Source: Vitellaria paradoxa
Lineage: Eukaryota; Streptophyta; Magnoliopsida; Ericales; Sapotaceae
Reading direction: 5' to 3'
Assembly: GCA_019916065.1 (NCBI GenBank)
Contig: CM034236.1
Location: 24,438,358 to 24,502,357 of the forward strand
DNA: 64,000 nt
In this document: in pieces, positions 57,735 to 64,000 of the stretch
How the letters are laid out: the number at the start of each line of letters is the position of its first letter
How positions within the stretch are numbered: the stretch's first letter is position 1
The notes under the pieces: generated by a model
The model's input: the letters and a program-made list of their open reading frames with translations, nothing else
Told to the model about the DNA's origin: nothing
The model's database searches: none
Translations under genes and position numbers: made by a program

Positions 57735-58299
57735 ATTTACCTTTTACAAATCTATTTTTTTTCTATTTCGAAAACATTCGAATACGAAAATCCTTAACCA
57801 AATCCGTGTGAGATCACTGGTATGGATTTTCGTAACCAATCTTCAAATACTTTCGAATAGTCTTAAAAATTAGATTTTTATTAATTTTTGGAGTTTAATT
57901 GAAAAATCCTAGGAAACAAAGATCTTTAACCATATCCGCTTGAGATCACTGGTACTGACTTTTGATTATAACATTTTTAAAACTTTTCAAATTAAACCAT
58001 GTTCTTCAAACAAACACACCACAAGGCAAAGTAGTGAACTACCCGGACTTGAAAGTTGGATCAAGAACCTTTTTAGTATTGTGCTTGTTATTTAATTTAA
58101 TTTATGAGTTGATTTATTCGCTTTAGAATTTAGAGTAGATGCTTTGTTTGCATTTTAAAATTAAATCGAATTTCTTTCATTTAGAATCGAAAACAAAAGT
58201 TTGAGTTGCTAAAAAATTAGTTTAAATTAATTTAGGTTCACCTACTAATTAAGAGAACAAGTCTTGAGCTTTTAACAAAGCCCTCCCTGTGGATTCGAC

Positions 58300-58315
58300 C
58301 TCGGTACTCACCGAG
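58300..58315 (+). promoter_or_regulatory. U5 hairpin, alpha2
   Basis: CTCGGT-ACTC-ACCGAG just after CCTGTGGATTCGAC, about 75 bp before the PBS. It is present in the RNA leader if transcription starts at the LTR TATA box. Confidence 0.65.
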
Positions 58316-58388
58316 TTTTAAAACTACGACTGCCCTCTTGCACTTGAGAGGTACAACCCGAAACACTTTTTAGGGTCGGTCAAGTTTT

Positions 58389-58406
58389 TGGCGCCGTTGC
58401 CGGGGA
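58389..58406 (+). promoter_or_regulatory. alpha2 primer-binding site (tRNA-Asp)
   Basis: TGGCGCCGTTGCCGGGGA, an exact complement to the 3' end of plant tRNA-Asp, 6 bp after the LTR end. Confidence 0.92.
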
Positions 58407-58632
58407 GGGCAACTAAGTGCTAGACTTGGGAGTTAAAAGAGAGTTCACTTGAGAAATTGGGTGAATTTTTCTTTTCTTCATCTCTTTATTAGTAGTTTTC
58501 TTTCTTTTGCATTGTTATTTATTCATTTGCATATCATATAACCTAGTTTGCATGCTAGTTAACTTAGGTTGCATTTTAGTGTAGTTTTTCTCTTTCTAAT
58601 TTTATTTTCAGTTTTATTTTCTGATTTTAGAC

Positions 58633-60360
58633 ATGGAAGTTGGTGATCTTGTACATGGCCCTTTTGATACCCGAGAATACATAGAGTATCTAGGTGGCAT
58701 GTTTGGATATGCTTTTACATTAGACACCTATAGTATGCTTCCTCAATTCTTTGGGCATGAGGAGGAAGACCCATGTCTTCACCTTGATAGGTTTAAGGAA
58801 GCATGTGGTTTATGTGATGATGTTAGAAAGAGTGAGAGACTTAGGTGCCTGTTTTTCCCTTTATCATTACAAAGTGTGGCTGGTGACTGGTGTTATGCTG
58901 TAAGTGAATGGGTCTGTACTTGGGAGCAATTTCATCAAGCTTTTATTGAACATTTCCTCCCTATTCATCAAACCTTCACCCATGGCCTTCAAATCAAAAA
59001 TTTTTATCCAAAAAAGGGTGAAGTATTTTATAAAAGTTGGGAGAGATTTAACAATCTTTTGGAAACATTCCCAAGTCACGGATTAGAGCTAGGGGACATT
59101 GTAGCCATATTATATAATGCTCTACATAGTAGTTTACACCAGGCGTTTGATAAAGTCTTAGATAGGGAATTTCTTAACCTTACCCCAGGTGAGGCATGGT
59201 CATTCCTCGAATTTTTCTATGAACACACCAGGCCACAGGGAAAACTTAAGCCTAGTTTTGAATCTTGTGCACTTGAAAGCCACACCAAACCTTCCCCATA
59301 TGCTTCTACTTCACTTGACCTTCATGATCCATCCTTTAGAAGTAGCACATGCATGGAGTTTAATTATTGTGCCTATCCCAACCTTGTTCCACTCACTGAG
59401 GGCCAGCATGAGGAACCTCAAGATTATTGGTCTTGTGAACCTAATGATGCACAATTAGAGGACATTTTTTATGAATTTATGCAACAGCAATTGAGCTTTT
59501 ATAACGAGTGCAACCAGGCCCTAGATGACTTGAGAGAGCAACTTTCTAAGATAACACAAGCTATGAGCACTAATCTAAGTGGTAGCATGATTGAGTCATC
59601 AACCTCAGGCACTACCTTAGGCACTGAGTGGGACAATTGCCCTAACTACACTGGGGATAACACTTGCAATGAGCATCTTTCTCATATTCCTTTAGACACT
59701 CCGGTTCAGGATATCCCTCTACCACTTACTGAGAGTCAAGGAGATATGCAATTCTTTCCTACTACCGAGCTTGATGGTCAACCTACCTCAACCATCCCAG
59801 ACCTTATTAAGAGTCCTTTGACTCCAATTGAGCATTTGAATGCCACATGGCCTGAGGAACATATCATTGAGTCAGTTGACCCTAGTTCACTCCACTACAC
59901 AACCGAGATTGAGAGTGGTGCACACCTCTCATCTTCTGACTTAGTCCCATCCAAAAGTCTTACTATGGGAATTGTGAGTGACTACCATGAGATCGGCCAT
60001 CATTGGGGAGAGGTAGTAGACACGGGGAAGGTTTACATTGACTTTTTAGGTGTTGAAAGTTCATTCAAACCTAGCATTTCTACACCCATAGATTTCGTGG
60101 GCATTGAAAGACTTATTGAACACGCCATTTCCACATCCATAGATTTCTTGGGTATCAAGAGACTAATTGAGCCAGCCATGTCCACACCTGCACTTACACT
60201 TTGGCCACATTCGAGGTTTCAAGAACCTCACTTGGCCTTTCATTCCCCGGTGTGTTTTACACTTGAAAAGCATCCATATTCAGTGCTTCGTGGGCCCGTA
60301 GAGAACATTTTATTTCGTAAACCATTTGTGGATGCATGGGATAGAGAGGGTGTTGGATAA
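58633..60360 (+). CDS. gag: Gag protein of alpha2, intact, 575 codons
   Basis: Starts at ATG 58633, about 225 bp after the PBS; the equivalent ATG exists in alpha1 (15521). Residues about 45-190 form a retrotransposon gag (capsid) domain: DPCLHLDRFKEAC, LRCLFFPLSLQSVAGDW, TWEQFHQAFIEHFLP and the ending GEAWSFLEFFYEHT. Residues about 200-460 are a low-complexity acidic/Ser/Thr/Pro linker. Three 17-residue repeats follow (469-485, 486-502, 503-519), each beginning IDF(L/V)G. There is no zinc knuckle and no protease, and the frame ends in TAA well before the internal PPT. Expected role: particle shell packaging alpha RNA, with enzymes supplied in trans by a related element. Intact while all other frames here are broken, in keeping with a recent insertion. 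Confidence 0.9.
   Translation: MEVGDLVHGPFDTREYIEYLGGMFGYAFTLDTYSMLPQFFGHEEEDPCLHLDRFKEACGLCDDVRKSERLRCLFFPLSLQSVAGDWCYAVSEWVCTWEQFHQAFIEHFLPIHQTFTHGLQIKNFYPKKGEVFYKSWERFNNLLETFPSHGLELGDIVAILYNALHSSLHQAFDKVLDREFLNLTPGEAWSFLEFFYEHTRPQGKLKPSFESCALESHTKPSPYASTSLDLHDPSFRSSTCMEFNYCAYPNLVPLTEGQHEEPQDYWSCEPNDAQLEDIFYEFMQQQLSFYNECNQALDDLREQLSKITQAMSTNLSGSMIESSTSGTTLGTEWDNCPNYTGDNTCNEHLSHIPLDTPVQDIPLPLTESQGDMQFFPTTELDGQPTSTIPDLIKSPLTPIEHLNATWPEEHIIESVDPSSLHYTTEIESGAHLSSSDLVPSKSLTMGIVSDYHEIGHHWGEVVDTGKVYIDFLGVESSFKPSISTPIDFVGIERLIEHAISTSIDFLGIKRLIEPAMSTPALTLWPHSRFQEPHLAFHSPVCFTLEKHPYSVLRGPVENILFRKPFVDAWDREGVG
60037..60189 (+). repeat. 51-bp coding tandem repeat in alpha2 gag
   Basis: Three in-frame 51-bp units give IDFLGVESSF, IDFVGIERLI and IDFLGIKRLI, each ending STP or STS. 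The same three-unit structure is kept in alpha1 (about 13970-14130). Confidence 0.88.
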
Positions 60361-60834
60361 CACTTTTTGTCTTCATTTCATTTGTACATAGTAGATTAGA
60401 TTTTTCATTTTCTTATTTTCATAGTTCTTTTTTTAATTTGATTCTCTTCCTTTATTTTCTTTTCTTTTATTTTTATTTCTTCTTTCGTACTAACTTTTTT
60501 CTTGTCTTATTTTCATTTCATTTTATGTCTAACCTTTTCTATTGAATAGTTTCTTTTGTTTTCTTCAAATAAGGAAGCTCTTGAGGTAATACCTTTCCTC
60601 TCCTTCTTATTTAATCTTGCACTTTCAATTTTGGTACTTCATTATACATAATTGCTGTTGTTGGGAGTGCTGTAGAATCTAGGTTGGGGGGTGTTTTAGG
60701 TGATGCCTTAAGGGGCTTGAATAATGGGTGCATGCTTGGTTTAATTTGTGCTATGTTCTTATTTGTGCCATTTGTGGCTATTATTTCATGCTCACTTTGC
60801 ACACTACAGACCCACTTATGCATTATAGTTTTCA

Positions 60835-60867
60835 CATTGAGGACAATGTTTAGTTTAAGTTGGGGGG
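60835..60867 (+). promoter_or_regulatory. internal PPT with hairpin, alpha2
   Basis: CATTG-AGGA-CAATG (60835-60848) then TTTAAGTTGGGGGG, 1.8 kb upstream of the 3' LTR. It resembles the terminal PPT unit and could prime plus-strand DNA internally, as a central PPT does in some retroviruses; this is inference. Confidence 0.65.
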
Positions 60868-62647
60868 TAGAGTTCGCATGATGACACTTTATGCTAAAAT
60901 TGTCAAATTTTTCAAAATTTGAGCATTTGTTTAGCTTAAATACATGAATTTAGCACATTTATACTTACATGTCAACCCTTTTGGTTTGGTCAATGGTGAA
61001 TTTGAGTGAGATAGTGATGAGTGAGTTTTGTTCAAGCCTTAATAGGAAACATAATTCAAGTGGAGTGTGTGATAACTTTGTGCATTTTTGGACTATTATG
61101 GTGGAAAGTTTATGTGCTTAGGAGTAAATTTTATTTGATATTGGTTACTTGAGCATCTTTGGACTAGGTAGAGACTTACACTCTTTATGGTGAGCTTTTG
61201 AGCCTTATATTCTTTTCTTGAGGGGTTGCACATGCTTACATTTCTTTTGCTCTTCACCTTGGATTTCATTGCATCGATTGCATCACAAACACTTACATGA
61301 GTATCTATGTAGCACATTATGAGTTGTTGCAAGTTTTGAAAATGATGCTAGGCTTTCTTTGTCATTTTGAGCCTTTTTGTCCTTTCTTGATTATGAATTA
61401 CCCTAGGAACCAACTTGAAGCCTTTAATAAAGTGTGTGATATTTATATATATATATATTTTTTTCTTGGCTCCCATCTCATATATTATCCCATAACCTTG
61501 TTCACACACTTTTAAGCCTTACCCTCACATGTTTTGGGTTATGAAAAGTGCCTCAATGTTAGTGATGTGAGTGGGGGTTGGGAATTGAAACTTTTGTGAG
61601 CATATTGAGAGAGACTAGTTAGGTGGAGAATTTAGCTTATGTTTATTTCATTATTTCAAAAGAAAAAAAAAAGAAAAAAAAGAAAAAAAAAAAGAAAAAA
61701 AAGAGAAAAAAAAAGAAAAAAAAAGAGAAAAAAAAAGGAAAAAAAAAAAAAAGAAAGTCTGTCATTCATTCTTGCTTATGTAATTTTGGGACTTGTGCAT
61801 TGTATTATAATTATTGAGAATGTCCAATGAGTAGTTTGTAAGTTAGCAAATAAGCTTCTTGTTGTAGTTCTTCTTGGGGTTGGAAAGGAAATGGGTAGTT
61901 TGGGACTTGTGTGCACTTGAACATCTTTATCCCAAGACATGTGCCTTGATTTCCATATCTTCCATTATTAACCACTACCCCTGGCCAAGTTACAACCAAA
62001 ACAAAGACCTAGTGGATTCTAAGCAAGCAACTCTTGTATTGTGCATGTAGTGGCATTGTGCAGGTTATGTGATGTGATTTTTACATATGCATTGAAACAT
62101 GGTTAGGAGCTATCCACTTTGAGTTTCATTTTAATTCATTCATATATCATGGAGTCATGTGCAACTAGGATAGCATTTTATGCTAATAGGAATGTGTGAA
62201 CCCTTGAATGAGTGAATTTCTTTCTATGAGTGGAATCCTGTGAGCTTTTGAAGTCAAAACTTAGTTCCAGTTATGCTCTTGAGACCTTGTTGAATGAATG
62301 AAACAATTTTGCACACATGCTTCTTCTACTTTAATAGTCCAAGCATTATGCTTAGCACTTGGAAATTACACATGATATTTGGGTTTTGTGACTTGTTGAG
62401 CTTGAACTTAATTCATCTTTGATCTTGATCACTTTTTGACACTTTGAGACCATTCCATAGAATTTTATGGGTATATTCACTGCAAACTCTCACGAGACCT
62501 TACTCGTCCACTAGGAGGAACCTAGGGGTTTAAAGGGCTTGCTACACGTAGCTAAGTGTAGCCGTGTTTCCAACGAAAAGAGAAATAGGATAGTTGTTGC
62601 ATCTCATCTTAATAAAGAACATCATGCATTTCATTTTAATAAAGAGC
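60868..62647 (+). other. alpha2 3' noncoding region
   Basis: No gene. Contains a TA run (61441-61458) and an interrupted A/G run (61657-61756) whose open frames are lysine-only artefacts. Colinear with 12010-13285 of alpha1. Confidence 0.75.
61657..61756 (+). repeat. interrupted poly-A/G microsatellite
   Basis: About 100 bp of A runs of 4-14 broken by single G or GAG. The inverted counterpart in alpha1 is at about 12464-12505 and is much shorter, so the tract is length-variable. Confidence 0.9.
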
Positions 62648-62683
62648 ATTGCTAGGGACTAGCAATATTCAAGTTGGGGGGTG
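62648..62683 (+). promoter_or_regulatory. terminal PPT with hairpin, alpha2
   Basis: ATTGCTAG-GGA-CTAGCAAT (62648-62666), four bases, then AAGTTGGGGGGTG (62671-62683) adjoining the LTR. Confidence 0.85.
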
Positions 62684-64000
62684 TGATTACACTTGAAAAG
62701 TGTAATTACAAACTCCTTAACTCAACACTTATTCATGCATTTAAATAATTAAAGTTGAAGTTTTAGTGTTATAGTATTACTCATACTTTTATTGTTTTAT
62801 TTGTAGGAAAAAGGGCAAAGATGTCGAAGTTTATAGCTATGGAGAGGGCCAAGAAGACAAAGAAAAAGTCATGGTTCGAACCTCATCTTCGATGGAAAAG
62901 ACTAGCCCAAAGACCCAACCAAGAGAATGAAAGAGAGCAATGAAGGAAAAGCTGGACGGTCCCGACCCCCTCTCCAGACGGTCGGGACCACAGAAAGTTA
63001 AAAACTTCAGACGGTCCCGACCCCCTCTCCAGACGGTCGGGACCATCCGTGATTTACAATTGCCGCGTGAAAGCGCCTCTTCTAGGGTTTTGTGGCATCT
63101 ATATAAAGACCCATTGCACGGCCAAGAGGAAGGGGAAGCACCTTTTAATTTCGCACCTTCAATTAAGTATTAGAATAGAATTTTGAGAGTTTTTAGATTA
63201 GGTTTTAAGCTTGCATGCGTGGATTCATGATTTTTGTTGGAGCTTTCATCGTCATCTTTGTAGTGATTCTTCACTTCATCTTTTACATTCGCTTTACGTT
63301 GTAAGTTGCACTTTAATCTACTTCGTTTTATTTCGTTTTGTTTAGTAATATCATGTTTTTCTTGTTTCAATTCTCTTTCCGTATGATTGAATGCTATTTG
63401 ATTGTTTTTAAGATGCTTAAAGTAGTTTTAGCGTAAAACCCTAATCTTGATTCAACGAATCAAGAAAGGGTAGTTCACGAAAAGCCTTGGGGTGTTCGTA
63501 GTCCCTTCGCGTAGGTTACGAAACCTTTCGCGTAGGTTACGAAACCCTTCGCGTAGGTTGCGAAACCTTTCGCGAAGGGATTTACCTTTTACAAATCTAT
63601 TTTTTTTCTATTTCGAAAACATTCGAATACGAAAATCCTTAACCAAATCCGTGTGAGATCACTGGTATGGATTTTCGTAACCAATCTTCAAATACTTTCG
63701 AATAGTCTTAAAAATTAGATTTTTATTAATTTTTGGAGTTTAATTGAAAAACCCTAGGAAACAAAGATCTTTAACCATATCCGCTTGAGATCACTGGTAC
63801 TGACCTTTGATTATAACATTTTTAAAACTTTTCAAATTAAACCCCGTTCTTCAAATAAACACACCCCAAGGCAAAGTAGTGAACTACCCGGACTTGAAAG
63901 TTGGATCAAGAACCTTTTTAGTATTGTGCTTGTTATTTAATTTAATTTATGAGTTGATTTATTCGCTTTAGAATTTAGAGTAGATGCTTTGTTTGCATTT
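62684..64000 (+). mobile_element. alpha2, 3' LTR (cut by window end)
   Basis: Starts TGATTACACTTG with perfect 9-bp hairpin arms (62686-62694 and 62698-62706). Palindrome pairs at 62958-63044, TATA at about 63100. 1317 of an expected 1543 bp are inside the window. Confidence 0.95.

Larger units (their letters stand above)
56840..58382 (+). mobile_element. alpha2, 5' LTR
   Basis: TGATTACACTTG to GGGTCGGTCA, 1543 bp. Contents in order: terminal hairpin, GGTCCCGACC pairs (57114-57200), TATA TATATAAAG (57256-57264), 21-bp tandem repeats (57659-57734), a doubled patch with GAGATCACTGGTA, and U5 hairpin (58300-58315). Confidence 0.95.
56840..64000 (+). mobile_element. alpha2: young gag-only LTR retrotransposon (TR-GAG type)
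   Basis: 5' LTR 56840-58382, tRNA-Asp PBS 58389-58406, intact gag 58633-60360, internal PPT, 2.3 kb noncoding, terminal PPT, 3' LTR from 62684 cut by the window end (expected end near 64226). There is no protease, RT, RNase H or integrase. LTR-gag-LTR elements lacking pol are known in plants as TR-GAG. The two LTRs differ at about 10 of roughly 1300 compared positions. It interrupts the 5' LTR of copia copy 4, so it is the youngest insertion whose age can be ordered here. Confidence 0.93.

Noticed and set aside
60684..60881. Small hydrophobic frame after alpha2 gag (a 97-codon relative at 13315-13608 in alpha1)
   Set aside because: The frames do not correspond along their length between copies: alpha2 has a stop and a frameshift where alpha1 is open. 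It ends within the internal PPT unit.
61623..61830. Lysine-only frames
   Set aside because: Translation of an interrupted poly-A/G microsatellite.

Overview
This window is retrotransposon-dominated plant nuclear DNA. The base composition is AT-rich, both Ty3/gypsy and Ty1/copia LTR elements are nested in one another, primer-binding sites match plant tRNA-Asp (gypsy) and initiator tRNA-Met (copia), and I can assign no host gene. The LTR families look like those of angiosperms, probably a dicot, but the species cannot be named from the sequence. Only one long open frame is intact: the 575-codon gag at 58633-60360. All other coding regions are broken by stops, frameshifts, deletions or insertions. 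I use these labels: P (gypsy with pol and a third ORF), alpha1 and alpha2 (gag-only gypsy copies), C (gypsy solo LTR), E (internally deleted gypsy), A' (alpha-related LTR fragment), F (LTR-like fragment), and copia copies 1-4.

Layout. 1-8004: 3' part of P on the minus strand (protease, RT-RNase H, integrase, an internal TATA box with a palindrome array, a third ORF, 3' noncoding). 8005-12009: a block that reads as inverted, holding the 3' end of an alpha element, a chimeric LTR, a duplicated tRNA-Asp PBS and the gag of P on the plus strand. 12010-17279: alpha1, minus strand, gag broken. 17280-19042: a probable old LTR remnant. 19043-23258: copia copy 1, degraded. 23259-24525: the only sizeable stretch that does not look like a retroelement. 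24791-40231: copia copy 2, bounded by the target duplication ATTAT and hosting two nested insertions, solo LTR C (26228-28169, duplication AACAA) and element E (31477-36451, duplication TTCAT). 41101-43437: copia copy 3 (leader plus LTR). 43438-46832: decayed gypsy pieces on both strands. 46833-47944: A'. 47945-56839: copia copy 4, carrying F in its gag and interrupted in its 5' LTR by alpha2. 56840-64000: alpha2, a young gag-only LTR element of the kind called TR-GAG, running past the window end.

How the parts work together. Alpha2 has LTRs, PBS, PPT and gag but no pol, so it would need enzymes from an autonomous relative such as P. P and alpha share PBS type, PPT type and much of their LTR sequence, so P's family is the obvious candidate helper.

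The strongest observations are: (1) divergent gypsy families each carry their own short palindromic module, repeated, just upstream of a TATA box; in P this unit sits inside the element, upstream of the third ORF; (2) two hairpins whose stems differ between families but stay paired, one near the LTR 3' end and one just before the PPT; (3) a roughly 4-kb inversion that separates gag from pol in P; (4) an LTR that is alpha-like for its first 1.25 kb and different thereafter. Alignments were done by eye; boundaries marked by TG/CA ends and target duplications are exact to a base or so, others to tens of bases.
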